From contig CAMCTV010000003.1 in assembly GCA_945878635.1 (NCBI GenBank), forward strand, positions 1 through 64,000: a stretch of 64,000 nt of DNA, in the 5' to 3' direction. The notes beneath the pieces were generated by a model. The model did not search any database. It saw only the letters and a list, made by a program, of their open reading frames with translations, and was not told the DNA's origin. The position numbers were made by a program, and so were the translations under genes. Position 1 is the stretch's first letter. The number at the start of each line of letters is the position of its first letter. This document shows, in pieces, positions 43,166 to 53,184 of the stretch. Source of the stretch: Chryseobacterium gleum. GTDB lineage: Bacteria; Bacteroidota; Bacteroidia; Flavobacteriales_D; Sanyastnellaceae.

Positions 43166-45739
43166 ATGGCAAAAAGCAAATCAAATATCGATCAAGAAGA
43201 TGAAATCCCATGGGTGGATGAGAAAAAATCTTGGAAACAAAGCGTTTTGGGTCGTCGTTCTCAATTGATTTTTGGAACCGCCCTTCTGCTCTCCTCTATT
43301 TACCTGATTTTGGCTTGCATCTCTTTTGCCATCAATGGCGATGCTGATTTGAGCTTGATTCTAGGCGGAGACCATGCATCAAGCATTAGCGAGACTCCCA
43401 ACTATTCCAACTGGATGGGCAAATTGGGCGCACTTGCTGCTTACGTTCTCATGTACAAAGGCTTTGGTGTTGGGGCATTTTTCATTTGTTACTTGCTCAT
43501 TTTACTCAGCAGTTACTTGATTGTTCAAGCCACGCCGACTCCCTTTTTCAAAAGTTTCCGGTGGATGATGTATGGAATGATTTTCATTCCGCTCGTTTTG
43601 GCTTTTGCCTTTCACCACCGTGAGGAAGATCCATTCCCCCATATTGTATTAGACATCAATGACCGTTTTGTCGGAGCATATGGACTTTGGAGTGCTCAAT
43701 GGTTAACATTCACACTGGGTCGAATTGGCGGGACAGTGGCGCTTATCGGCGTTGCTGCAACATCTTTTCTCATTCACTTTGGCCAATGGGTTGAAAATGG
43801 CATCGAGAACTGGAAGTTGAGAAGGCAAGAAAAACAAGACCGAATAGAACAGGCAAAGGCAAACACAGATGTTTTAGAAAACAAAACTGAAACAGAGCTA
43901 GAATCAGAAGAGGTTCTAGAGCAGGTGAATACTGCATCCAACACATTGGAAACCACAATCAGCAACAAATACAAGGTTGTCAACGAAGAATTGGATGAGA
44001 CGGAGGAAGATTTATTGGGGCAACTTGAAATCATTACTCCCGAGCCACCCACTCCGATACTCCCTATTCAAGCAGAACCAATAGAACTAAGCTTAACTCC
44101 GGTAGAACACATCCAAGAAGATGAGTTAAACTTGGCCAAGATTGAGGCTGATCTTGGAATGGAAGTGCAAGGCCCAGTTCAAGAAGAAATATTGAGCAAT
44201 GAAGAGGTTGATGAACGATTGGCTGACTTTGGCGATTATGATCCAAAATTGGATCTTTCAAGATACGAGGCTCCTTCCATTGAACTCCTTAAAAATCACA
44301 CGACAGGAGGAATAAAAATCACGAAAGAGGAATTGGAGGAAAACAAAAACAAAATCATCCAAACACTCAATCATTATAAAATTGAAATCGAAAAAATCAA
44401 AGCCACCATTGGGCCGACAGTCACACTTTATGAAATAAATCCAGCTCCAGGTGTTCGAATTTCAAAAATCAAAAGTCTTGAAGATGACATCGCGCTTAGC
44501 CTTGCTGCGCTGGGAATACGAATCATTGCGCCAATACCAGGAAAAGGCACCATAGGTATAGAGGTTCCCAATTCACAGCCCGAAGTAGTCAGTATGCGCA
44601 GTTTAATTGCTTCCGAGAAATTTCAGAATGCAGACATGGAATTGCCCGTTGTTTTGGGAAAAACCATATCCAACGAAATCTTCTGTGTGGACTTGGCCAA
44701 GATGCCTCACTTGTTGATGGCAGGATCAACTGGGCAAGGTAAATCCGTTGGATTAAATGCAATCTTGGTGAGCTTGTTGTACAAAAAGCATCCTTCGCAA
44801 GTCAAGTTTGTTTTGGTGGATCCCAAAAAAGTTGAATTGACTTTGTTCAATAAAATTGAAAGACATTTCTTGGCCAAACTTACCGATACGGAAGACCCCA
44901 TCATCACAGACACCAGCAAAGTTGTGAGAACCTTGAATAGCTTATGCATTGAAATGGATCAACGGTATGATCTATTAAAAATTGCAGGGTGCCGAAACAT
45001 CAAAGAGTACAATGAGCGCTTTATCAAAAGGCGCTTGAATCCAGAAAATGGACATCGTTACTTACCATACATTGTACTCGTGGTGGATGAGTTTGCTGAT
45101 TTGATTATGACTGCTGGGCGTGAAGTAGAAACACCCATTGCACGATTGGCGCAATTGGCTCGTGCCATTGGCATTCACTTGATCATTGCAACCCAGCGTC
45201 CCTCCGTGAATATCATCACCGGAATAATCAAGGCTAACTTCCCTGCTAGAATTGCCTTTCGTGTGACATCCAAAATAGATTCAAGAACCATTCTGGATGC
45301 AGGAGGTGCGGATCAATTGATTGGACGTGGTGATTTGTTGTATTCAACAGGAAACGATTTGATTCGGGTGCAGTGCGGATTTGTGGATACTCCTGAAGTA
45401 GAGGAAATCACAGCGTATATCGGTAATCAACAAGGATATCCAAGCGCGTTGTATTTACCTGAGGTTCCAGACGAAGCGGGAAATACAGAATTGAGTAACT
45501 TTGCCGACAGCGACCGAGATGAACTATTTGCGGAAGCTGCCAAGATCGTCGTTCAAACACAACAGGGCTCTGCCTCTATGCTTCAGCGAAAACTCAAGCT
45601 GGGATTCAATAGAGCCGGTCGTTTGGTTGACCAATTGGAAGCAGCAGGAATCATTGGACCATTCGAAGGAAGCAAAGGAAGAAAGGTTTTGATTCAAGAC
45701 GAAACCACTTTGGAACAGTTATTGAAAAGGGGCCAGTAA
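43166..45739 (+). CDS. ftsK: DNA translocase FtsK
   Basis: Septal DNA pump that clears the chromosome and activates XerCD at cell division. 857 residues. Four to five membrane helices (about 33-210) are followed by a Glu-rich linker (about 215-350), the alpha/beta motor and the winged-helix gamma domain. The motor has Walker A GSTGQGKS at about 518-525, VLVVDEFADL and ATQRPSVNIITG. The gamma domain (SASMLQRKLKLGFNRAGRLVDQLE) recognises KOPS-like sites. Divergent from rpmG. Confidence 0.96.
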   Translation: MAKSKSNIDQEDEIPWVDEKKSWKQSVLGRRSQLIFGTALLLSSIYLILACISFAINGDADLSLILGGDHASSISETPNYSNWMGKLGALAAYVLMYKGFGVGAFFICYLLILLSSYLIVQATPTPFFKSFRWMMYGMIFIPLVLAFAFHHREEDPFPHIVLDINDRFVGAYGLWSAQWLTFTLGRIGGTVALIGVAATSFLIHFGQWVENGIENWKLRRQEKQDRIEQAKANTDVLENKTETELESEEVLEQVNTASNTLETTISNKYKVVNEELDETEEDLLGQLEIITPEPPTPILPIQAEPIELSLTPVEHIQEDELNLAKIEADLGMEVQGPVQEEILSNEEVDERLADFGDYDPKLDLSRYEAPSIELLKNHTTGGIKITKEELEENKNKIIQTLNHYKIEIEKIKATIGPTVTLYEINPAPGVRISKIKSLEDDIALSLAALGIRIIAPIPGKGTIGIEVPNSQPEVVSMRSLIASEKFQNADMELPVVLGKTISNEIFCVDLAKMPHLLMAGSTGQGKSVGLNAILVSLLYKKHPSQVKFVLVDPKKVELTLFNKIERHFLAKLTDTEDPIITDTSKVVRTLNSLCIEMDQRYDLLKIAGCRNIKEYNERFIKRRLNPENGHRYLPYIVLVVDEFADLIMTAGREVETPIARLAQLARAIGIHLIIATQRPSVNIITGIIKANFPARIAFRVTSKIDSRTILDAGGADQLIGRGDLLYSTGNDLIRVQCGFVDTPEVEEITAYIGNQQGYPSALYLPEVPDEAGNTELSNFADSDRDELFAEAAKIVVQTQQGSASMLQRKLKLGFNRAGRLVDQLEAAGIIGPFEGSKGRKVLIQDETTLEQLLKRGQ

Positions 45740-45753
45740 TTAGGATATACAAT

Positions 45754-46398
45754 ATGAAAAAAGCATTTTTATTTTTATTGACCATCGCCATGGGTGCAAT
45801 GGCTCAAGCGCAAAGCTCAAAGGAAATTTTAGATAAATTATCCGCCAAAGCCAAAGGATGGACCACCGTCACTGCTGACTTTAATTCTACACTTGTTGAC
45901 AAAAAGAACAACAAAAACATCAAACAAGAAGGCAATATCAAAATCAAAGGCAAGAAATACATCATCAGTTTATCTGACTATATCATCTCCACGGATGGCA
46001 CTACCATTTGGACGTATGATAAAAAATCCAACACCTGCACCATTGACAATTTGAAAGATGTCAAAGACGGTGCATTTGATCCTTCAGAAATATTTAGCAT
46101 TTGGGAAAAGGATTTTAAAAACGAAATGAAAAATCCAAATGCCCTCATGGATGGAGTTGCTTGTTATGAAATTGCGCTATTTCCTATCAATCCCAAAGGC
46201 AAGCCTTATCATTCGATTTCCATGTACATCGACAAGGGTAAAATGGAATTAAGAAAGGCTGTTGTTAAGACAAAAGATGGTGGCGAAATAAGCTACAAGA
46301 TTTCCAACCTCAAGACCAATCAACCTTACGCTGATGGTGACTTTAGCTTCAATAAAGCCAAATATCCAAAGGTCGAAATGGTGGACAACCGTTTGTAA
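45754..46398 (+). CDS. lolA: Outer-membrane lipoprotein carrier LolA
   Basis: 214 residues with a signal peptide (to about 20, AMAQAQ) and the LolA half-barrel pattern (TVTADFNSTL, KGKKYIISLSDYIISTDGTTIWTYDKKSNTCTI). It carries lipoproteins across the periplasm, for which this genome has many clients. It lies 14 bases after ftsK, a gene pair conserved in Bacteroidetes. Confidence 0.9.
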   Translation: MKKAFLFLLTIAMGAMAQAQSSKEILDKLSAKAKGWTTVTADFNSTLVDKKNNKNIKQEGNIKIKGKKYIISLSDYIISTDGTTIWTYDKKSNTCTIDNLKDVKDGAFDPSEIFSIWEKDFKNEMKNPNALMDGVACYEIALFPINPKGKPYHSISMYIDKGKMELRKAVVKTKDGGEISYKISNLKTNQPYADGDFSFNKAKYPKVEMVDNRL

Positions 46399-46413
46399 GA
46401 AACTTGCGCTCTT

Positions 46414-47268
46414 GTGAAAAACCTTGGATTGATTCTCGCGATGCTCTTTTTGACAAGTTGTCTTGGCAAACAAAAAGAAAAAACAGATGGCCTCAATGTA
46501 TCAACCAAAGGCAAATTGTTTATCATCGGTGGTGGAGATAGAACACCGGAGCTTATGGCCTCCATGATTCAGCAGGCCGGTTTGCAATCAGAAGATTACA
46601 TTGCCGTTCTTCCTATGGCAGGAGAAGAGCCCGACTCAAGCTTTTGGTATTTCAAACAGGATGTCCCGTCGTCAGTAAAATGCGTCAATTTAAATTTTTC
46701 AGACGGAGCGCGCAATTCGCAGGACATGAGCGATTCGTTGAAGAATGCAAAACTCATTTTCATTTGCGGTGGTGATCAAAATCGATTCATGCAAGTCTTG
46801 AAAGACAACAAACTTGCTCCGTTGATAGTTGATGTTTATAACAACGGAGGCATGATAGCAGGCACCAGTGCTGGAGCTGCAGTAATGAGCAAGGTGATGA
46901 TTACAGGAGATCAGAAAAAAGACACTGCTTATAGTGCTACTTACGAGCGATTAGAAACCAACAATGCCTTGTACAGCGCGGGATTGGGATTTATTGAGAA
47001 TGGAATAGTGGATCAACATTTTGTAACCAGAAGTCGCTACAATAGACTGATCACAGCAATGATGGATCATCCAAAGATGAACTATGGGATGGGTGTTGAG
47101 GAAGAAACTGCTGCTTTAATTCAGAACAAATCTTGCACTGTCGTTGGGAAAGGTCCTGTTGTACTTTTTACCACCAAGAAAAAAATCAAACTAAAGGGTG
47201 AATTGATCGATGATGCTCATTTCGACGTGCGTATTTACGGTTCAGGTCAAACATTTAAACTACCTTAA
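46414..47268 (+). CDS. Cyanophycinase-like S51 peptidase lipoprotein
   Basis: 284 residues. The start is GTG 46414. The lipobox LFLTSC puts lipid on Cys16. The S51 fold is clear: FIIGGGDRTPELM, LIFICGGDQNRF, and the nucleophile Ser152 in AGTSAGAAVM, with VDQHFVTRSRYNRL downstream. Cyanophycinases cut beta-Asp-Arg dipeptides from cyanophycin. An exported form could use extracellular cyanophycin or other isoaspartyl peptides. No cyanophycin synthetase is seen here. It ends one base from the rluD stop. Confidence 0.88.
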   Translation: MKNLGLILAMLFLTSCLGKQKEKTDGLNVSTKGKLFIIGGGDRTPELMASMIQQAGLQSEDYIAVLPMAGEEPDSSFWYFKQDVPSSVKCVNLNFSDGARNSQDMSDSLKNAKLIFICGGDQNRFMQVLKDNKLAPLIVDVYNNGGMIAGTSAGAAVMSKVMITGDQKKDTAYSATYERLETNNALYSAGLGFIENGIVDQHFVTRSRYNRLITAMMDHPKMNYGMGVEEETAALIQNKSCTVVGKGPVVLFTTKKKIKLKGELIDDAHFDVRIYGSGQTFKLP

Positions 47269-47269
47269 A

Positions 47270-48295
47270 TCAACTGTACTTTGCGATGTTTCTAAATCGC
47301 TCTAGGATTTCTTGCATGTCTGCGGGCAAGGGGGAATCAAAAGACATGCGTTCACCTGATGTGGGATGATCAAATGACAATGTCTTGGCGTGCAGCGCTT
47401 GTCGGGGTAGTATTTTAAAACAATTTTGCACAAACTGATTGTACTTGGGATAGGTTGTACCTTTTAAAATTTTATCACCGCCATACTCCAAATCTCCGAA
47501 CAAGGTGTGTCCGATATATTTCATATGAACACGAATTTGGTGCGTTCTGCCCGTTTCCAACTTGCACTCGACCAGTGTAACATAATGCAACTTTTCTAAA
47601 ACCTTGTAATGCGTTACAGCATGTTTCCCAAAGTCTCCTTTCGGAAACACGGTAAACACTTTTCGATCCTGCAAACTTCTTCCAGTATTGCCAATGACCG
47701 TTCCATCTTTCTCAACATCGCTCCAAACGATGGCTTGATAGCGCCTTTCTGTGGTTCTGTCAAAAAACTGCTTTCCCAAATGATTCAATGCATAATCCGT
47801 CTTGGCCATCACCATCACGCCAGTGGTATGCTTATCCAATCGATGAACCAATCCTGGTCGATGCTGCTCACCTGCTGGGGTCTTTTGCAAATGATACAAA
47901 ACCGCATTAACCAAAGTTCCCGAATAATTGCCATGACCTGGATGAACAACCATATTCATGGGTTTATTGATCACCAGGACATCGTCGTCCTCATACAAAA
48001 TATCGATGGGGATATTCTCTGGGATAATCTCAAACTCCCTAATCGGATAGGGCAACTCAATGGTGATGACATCATTGGGCTTGATTTTGTAGCTGGCCTT
48101 GACTGAAATCCCATTGACCTTTACAAAACCCGCATCATGCGCTTCTTGAATTCTGGATCGAGAGGTTTTTTCCAATCGATCTACCAAAAATTTGTCTATT
48201 CTAACCAGCCCTTGCCCTTTATCAGCAACGATGCGGTGGTGCTCAAATAAACCTTCCTCATCCTCCCTCTCGATATCGTCTATCTCTTCACTCAT
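47270..48295 (-). CDS. rluD: 23S rRNA pseudouridine synthase, RluD family
   Basis: 341 residues: an acidic N-terminus, an S4 domain (about 30-75, VRIDKFLVDRLEKTSRSRIQEAHDAGFVKVNG) and the RluA-type catalytic domain. That domain has Asp154 in HRLDKHTTG and LETGRTHQIRVHMKYIGHTLFGD. It modifies uridines of 23S rRNA. Last gene of the purL-PASTA-T9SS cargo-rluD operon. Confidence 0.93.
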   Translation of the reverse strand: MSEEIDDIEREDEEGLFEHHRIVADKGQGLVRIDKFLVDRLEKTSRSRIQEAHDAGFVKVNGISVKASYKIKPNDVITIELPYPIREFEIIPENIPIDILYEDDDVLVINKPMNMVVHPGHGNYSGTLVNAVLYHLQKTPAGEQHRPGLVHRLDKHTTGVMVMAKTDYALNHLGKQFFDRTTERRYQAIVWSDVEKDGTVIGNTGRSLQDRKVFTVFPKGDFGKHAVTHYKVLEKLHYVTLVECKLETGRTHQIRVHMKYIGHTLFGDLEYGGDKILKGTTYPKYNQFVQNCFKILPRQALHAKTLSFDHPTSGERMSFDSPLPADMQEILERFRNIAKYS

Positions 48296-48298
48296 CCT

Positions 48299-50119
48299 CT
48301 ACTTTGAAAAACGAAAAACATGTTGCTGACCTTGTGACAATGCCTTGATGAAATAAAATCCTTGAGACCAATTGTTGACATCAATGACAACATGACTATT
48401 GAAAGACGAACCCGAATGAATCATTTTTCCTGTAACATCTATAACTTCAAAAGAACAAGACCCCGGAGCATCAAAGGCGATTTGATCCAACGCAGGATTG
48501 GGATAAGCCAAGCCCCATGCATAGGATAAATTTTCATTTTCAACACCGTTCCAAATTTGTTTCTTTCCCGAGCGCAATACCGGACGAACCATAACGCTTC
48601 CCGTTACTTGAGAAGCCTGCCAAGGTTGATCAACGCCCAATGAATAAAACAATTTGGCCGGATTGTTATTGGTATTCTTGTCATTGCCCACATCATAAGT
48701 AGGCGCATCAGATTGCACCCATCCAACGTAATAAGTACCCACTGCCAAGACCAAAGGATTATCCAATTCATGAAAGGTAAACGAATCATAACCTGTGCTA
48801 TCCGTGTATTGGGGATATTGGTAATTAAAATTTTCTGAAATCAAAGAACCAGGTGAGCCTGAATTGTCGCTCCATACCTTAAGAAAAAAAGTTTGATTGG
48901 AGTGATCGATTCCGTAAGGCAACCAATTCACAGCCAATCCCATCAAGGTATCTGCTGTGTAATTGTAAAATTTCAATGCTACTTGAGAACCTGCACCTTG
49001 AACAGTCCATGTGCGTTCTGCGCTGCCATCATCGTACGAATAGAAATTAGACATCTCCACAGAATAGCAGGCTGTATCATTTTCCAAATGAGCATCTGTG
49101 GGATTGATGAAAGTGCAAACTTCGACATTCCCCGTGGTGTCACTCAAGAGGGGATTCTGAAGAATGGCTGTATTCCAATTCATGCTTTCCTCCAAAGATT
49201 GATTTTCATTTGCAAAGGTATTGAGCACAACTGCGGATGCTTGCTGCACCAGTCCATTGCATTTGATTCTATATCCTGTTGCGATGTTCTCTGCATTGCC
49301 CAGATTGCGCTCAAATGCGGTCAAAGTAGGATTCAAAAAACCTGCAGGGTTACCTTTGAAATGCTTCCATGGCATTGTACTATAGCCATTAGAAAAAGGA
49401 AATGAAGGAACATATTGCATGGCTACTTCGTCAAACGCAATGTTGGAGGTGTCCAAACCTTCGCGAAGCAAAACATAATCAATGTTCCATTGATCATAGG
49501 CTCCGCTTAAAGTAGCTTCATTGCGGAATCGAAATTGGAAACCGGCTTGTAAAAACTGTGGCTGCGCAATGTGCAGATCTGCTCGTGACCAAGAAGTATT
49601 GTTGGGAGATGTCACTACCCATTTCTTCTCCCACACTCCTGTTAATGGCGAATAAAAATCAACAAAAAGGGAATCCTCTTCGTCAGGCATGTTGCCCCAT
49701 CCCCCTGCTTGAAAATAAAAAGACAAATAAACATTGTCTGTGCTATCCAGTCCAGATAAATCAATACCCTGAGAAGTTAAGGTATCAGCAGGACCTTGAG
49801 CATATTGATCCGTAAAGTCGTAGGGATAACCCTTAGCATCTAATCCATCCAATGTGGCCACGCCAATGGTCAATGGATCTATTGGCATCACATTGTTGAT
49901 GTACACATCATCGTCTTGCCAAAACAGAAGATTGGGGCTGGTCCTTCCTCCGCGGTGATTGGCGAAATCATCAAAAAAAGGCAAGGTGAGCAATTCCCGC
50001 TCTCCATTGATTAAGTAGCGATCTTGAGTACGAGATAAATACATTGGCACTCTTTCTAACTCTTGAGATTGCACAGCAGAAACGAGCAATGAAAACAAGA
50101 CTAAAAGTATATTTTTCAT
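48299..50119 (-). CDS. T9SS-exported protein of unknown function
   Basis: 606 residues. A signal peptide (MKNILLVLFSLLVSAVQSQ) is followed by a long beta-rich region with sugar- or ligand-binding-like sandwiches (LPFFDDFANH, LYLSFYFQAGG-type strands). It ends in a type A sorting domain (LAYPNPALDQIAF...DVTGKMIHSG...GFYFIKALSQGQQHVFRFSK). The ATG at 50119 overlaps the PASTA gene stop as ATGA. The longer frame upstream is inside PASTA and is rejected. Confidence 0.8.
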   Translation of the reverse strand: MKNILLVLFSLLVSAVQSQELERVPMYLSRTQDRYLINGERELLTLPFFDDFANHRGGRTSPNLLFWQDDDVYINNVMPIDPLTIGVATLDGLDAKGYPYDFTDQYAQGPADTLTSQGIDLSGLDSTDNVYLSFYFQAGGWGNMPDEEDSLFVDFYSPLTGVWEKKWVVTSPNNTSWSRADLHIAQPQFLQAGFQFRFRNEATLSGAYDQWNIDYVLLREGLDTSNIAFDEVAMQYVPSFPFSNGYSTMPWKHFKGNPAGFLNPTLTAFERNLGNAENIATGYRIKCNGLVQQASAVVLNTFANENQSLEESMNWNTAILQNPLLSDTTGNVEVCTFINPTDAHLENDTACYSVEMSNFYSYDDGSAERTWTVQGAGSQVALKFYNYTADTLMGLAVNWLPYGIDHSNQTFFLKVWSDNSGSPGSLISENFNYQYPQYTDSTGYDSFTFHELDNPLVLAVGTYYVGWVQSDAPTYDVGNDKNTNNNPAKLFYSLGVDQPWQASQVTGSVMVRPVLRSGKKQIWNGVENENLSYAWGLAYPNPALDQIAFDAPGSCSFEVIDVTGKMIHSGSSFNSHVVIDVNNWSQGFYFIKALSQGQQHVFRFSK

Positions 50120-50916
50120 GGATTTGTAACGGATGATGAATCTCTGGGACAAGGTTCTTTGGTCAGGTAAATGTCCATGATACTTCCTGAATTTAAATCC
50201 AATGCACCCGGTGAATATGGTGGCTCTTGGGTACATACTTTATATGCAAGAGAGTCTGATTCACTGGGCGTTGCATCAAAAAACAACTGTGGAATTAAAC
50301 CCAAAGACTTTAATAAACGCTGTGCTTCAATGTAGGACAAACCGTGTAAATCAGGAACCGGAATTTTAGCGTTGTCACCCGTTCCAACAATTAAGACCAC
50401 CTTGCATCCTCTGGGCAATTGATCATTGAACTTGATGTCTTTTCCTTGATATCGAATACCTATTACGCTTCCAACAAAATTGTTATTGGGTTGGTAAGAG
50501 ACATCATAGTCAATGCCTTTGTTTTTCAATTTTACCATGGCCACAGCAGCATATTCACCTGATTTAATGTTAATGGTTTCCATCGGTGGAGTCTTGCTAA
50601 AAATGGTGAGATAGACCTGACGACCTTCCTTGATGGTGGAACCCGGCACTGGCATTACATAATTCACGCTGCCCTTTGCCGAAGTGTCAGACCAAATACT
50701 ATCAATGACCACGGGCTCCAAATCCAAATCCTCCAAAATCTCCATTGCGTTCTCTAGTGGTTGCCCCTTTAACTCGGGTATGGTCACAAACTCTCCGTGA
50801 TCGGTATACCATGAGAGCCAGAACCAACTGAGCAAGACAACCAAGATATTGGCTCCCATCACATAGCCCAACATTCTCATTCCGGGCTTTGATCGCAAGT
50901 ATTGAAAAAAACTCAT
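50116..50916 (-). CDS. PASTA-domain membrane protein
   Basis: 266 residues with one N-terminal membrane helix (about 14-36) and three PASTA domains outside: EFVTIPELKGQPLENAMEILEDLDLEPV, a divergent one in the middle (INIKSGEYAAVAMVKLKNKGIDY), and KIPVPDLHGLSYIEAQRLLKSLGLIP. PASTA domains bind peptidoglycan fragments in Ser/Thr kinases and PBPs, but here there is no kinase or transpeptidase domain. It starts one base after purL. Confidence 0.88.
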   Translation of the reverse strand: MSFFQYLRSKPGMRMLGYVMGANILVVLLSWFWLSWYTDHGEFVTIPELKGQPLENAMEILEDLDLEPVVIDSIWSDTSAKGSVNYVMPVPGSTIKEGRQVYLTIFSKTPPMETINIKSGEYAAVAMVKLKNKGIDYDVSYQPNNNFVGSVIGIRYQGKDIKFNDQLPRGCKVVLIVGTGDNAKIPVPDLHGLSYIEAQRLLKSLGLIPQLFFDATPSESDSLAYKVCTQEPPYSPGALDLNSGSIMDIYLTKEPCPRDSSSVTNP

Positions 50917-50917
50917 T

Positions 50918-53158
50918 TTACTTTTTCTTCATGAAATTGCCAATGGCATTGTTGTAAAGTTCTCCAATTTCATCAACTGATCCATACTCTTCCCCATCGA
51001 TGGTAAAACGACCTTTGGTTACGTGACCCAGGAGCATTGCGGGAGCTTTGTTTTCTAGCACAAAATCCAAGAATGCATCCTTGTCTCTTTCAGGAACAGT
51101 GACCACCACCCTGCTTTGAGACTCACCGAAGAGGAATGCATCTTTTCTGAATTCCAAAGGCGTTTCAATATCAAATCCCAATTTGGCAGACATTCCCATT
51201 TCTGCCAATGTCACCCACAATCCGCCATCGCTGACATCGTGTGCTGCATTGATCAGGTTATTTTGAATCATGTGCTTCAGGAATTGATGCAATGCAAATT
51301 CCTCTTCTAGATTAAAATGAGGAGCGGGCGTGTTCTTCACCCCCAAAACATTGTACAAATACTCGGAAGAATTCAAATCGTCTTGGCTTTCTCCAATCAA
51401 ATAAATCAAATCTCCTTTGTATTTAAAGTCCAAAGTCATGTGATGGGATTTGTCTTCCATTATACCCAACATCCCGATGGTGGGTGTAGGAAATACAGGC
51501 TTGGAAGTGCCATCCTCATTCACCGTTTGATTGTAAAAACTAACATTTCCTCCAGTAACAGGTGTTTCGAATTTGCGGCATGCCGCGGCCATTCCTTTTA
51601 TTGCTCCAACAAACTGCCAATACACTTCTGGGATGTATGGATTTCCAAAATTGAGACAATTGGTAATGGCTGAGGGTTGTCCTCCAGAACAAACAATATT
51701 TCGCGCAGCTTCTGAAACAGCAATCATAGTACCCACTTCTGGATCTGCATTAACATACCTTCCGTTGCAATCAACAGTGAGAACCAATGCTTTATTGCTT
51801 CCCTTGATATTAACCACACCGGCGTCACTTGGACGATTGGTAGTCATCGTAGCTGTGCCCACCATGCTATCGTACTGCTCATAAATCCAGCGTTTACTTG
51901 CGATGTTGGGCAATGCAATGAGTTGTTTTGCTGCTTGAACAAAATCTTTGGGTTGCTCAATGTTTGCAATATCAAATTTCTTTGACTCTTGAAAATAAGC
52001 TGGTTCTTTGTATTCTCTTTCATACTGCGGTGCTCCGCCTCCAAGCACCAAAGATTCTGCCGGTATTTCACTCACCAAATCACCGTTCATGAAGTAACGC
52101 ACCATGGGTCCTTCAGTGACCACGCCAATCTCAGCAGCATGCAAATCCCACTTATCAAAGATGGCTTTTACCTTGTCTTCATGACCTTTCTCTATCACCA
52201 CCAACATGCGCTCTTGAGATTCAGACAACAAAATTTCAAAGGGCAACATGCCTTCTTGACGTGTTGGTACTTTTTCTAAATGTATGTCCATTCCCACTTT
52301 TCCACCGGCACTCATCTCAGAGGTGGAACAAGTGATTCCTGCTGCGCCCATGTCCTGCATACCTCGGATAGCATCAATTTCAGCCAATTCCATGGTTGCT
52401 TCCAATAACAACTTTTCTTGGAAAGGATCACCAACTTGAACACTTGGTAAATCTTTAGCCGATTCCTCTGTAATATCTTTCGATGCAAACGAAGCCCCTT
52501 TAATTCCATCTTTTCCAGTGGCGGATCCAACAATAAATACCGGATTACCCACACCGCTGGCTTTGGCTGAAATAATTTTTGTCGAATCAATCAAACCCGC
52601 GGACATGGCATTCACCAATGGGTTGACTTGATAGCTGTCATCAAAATACACTTCCCCTCCAACGGTAGGAATTCCAAATGCATTTCCGTAGTCACCAATA
52701 CCCTTGACAATACCTTCCATCAACCATTGTGTTTTTGGATTCGAAATTTCTCCAAAACGGAGAGAGTTCAACAAGGCAACTGGACGTGCGCCCATTGTAA
52801 AAATATCTCTGTTGATTCCTCCAACTCCCGTGGCGGCTCCTTGATAAGGCTCAATGGCTGAAGGGTGGTTATGAGATTCTATTTTAAAAGCACATCCCAA
52901 TCCATCGCCTATGTCTACCAGTCCAGCATTCTCTTCTCCGGCCTTGACCAACATGTGCGGTCCATCTTTGGGCAATGTTTTCAACCATTTGATTGAATTC
53001 TTGTAAGAGCAATGCTCGCTCCACATTACGGAGTAAACACACATCTCAGTGAAGTTAGGCGTACGCCCTAAAATTTCTTTGATTTTCTCAAATTCTTGGG
53101 GCATTAAACCCATTTCTTTGGCTTGCTCCAAAGTAGCCAATTGTGTTGCTGCTGACAT
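50918..53158 (-). CDS. purL: Phosphoribosylformylglycinamidine synthase, small PurL type
   Basis: ATP- and glutamine-dependent step of purine synthesis. 746 residues, the size of small PurL, which needs separate PurS and PurQ subunits. Motifs are [61 protein letters not shown] and [10 protein letters not shown]. No purS or purQ is near. A TAnnTTTG box lies 15 bases upstream of the ATG. Confidence 0.96.
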   Translation of the reverse strand: MSAATQLATLEQAKEMGLMPQEFEKIKEILGRTPNFTEMCVYSVMWSEHCSYKNSIKWLKTLPKDGPHMLVKAGEENAGLVDIGDGLGCAFKIESHNHPSAIEPYQGAATGVGGINRDIFTMGARPVALLNSLRFGEISNPKTQWLMEGIVKGIGDYGNAFGIPTVGGEVYFDDSYQVNPLVNAMSAGLIDSTKIISAKASGVGNPVFIVGSATGKDGIKGASFASKDITEESAKDLPSVQVGDPFQEKLLLEATMELAEIDAIRGMQDMGAAGITCSTSEMSAGGKVGMDIHLEKVPTRQEGMLPFEILLSESQERMLVVIEKGHEDKVKAIFDKWDLHAAEIGVVTEGPMVRYFMNGDLVSEIPAESLVLGGGAPQYEREYKEPAYFQESKKFDIANIEQPKDFVQAAKQLIALPNIASKRWIYEQYDSMVGTATMTTNRPSDAGVVNIKGSNKALVLTVDCNGRYVNADPEVGTMIAVSEAARNIVCSGGQPSAITNCLNFGNPYIPEVYWQFVGAIKGMAAACRKFETPVTGGNVSFYNQTVNEDGTSKPVFPTPTIGMLGIMEDKSHHMTLDFKYKGDLIYLIGESQDDLNSSEYLYNVLGVKNTPAPHFNLEEEFALHQFLKHMIQNNLINAAHDVSDGGLWVTLAEMGMSAKLGFDIETPLEFRKDAFLFGESQSRVVVTVPERDKDAFLDFVLENKAPAMLLGHVTKGRFTIDGEEYGSVDEIGELYNNAIGNFMKKK

Positions 53159-53173
53159 AATCTAAAAGTTGCC

Positions 53174-53181
53174 CAAAGGTA
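53174..53181 (-). promoter_or_regulatory. -7 promoter box of purL
   Basis: TACCTTTG on the minus strand, 15 bases before the ATG at 53158, the same spacing as at typA. It lies in the short gap after the 53185 gene, so purL has its own promoter. Confidence 0.55.
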
Positions 53182-53184
53182 ACG

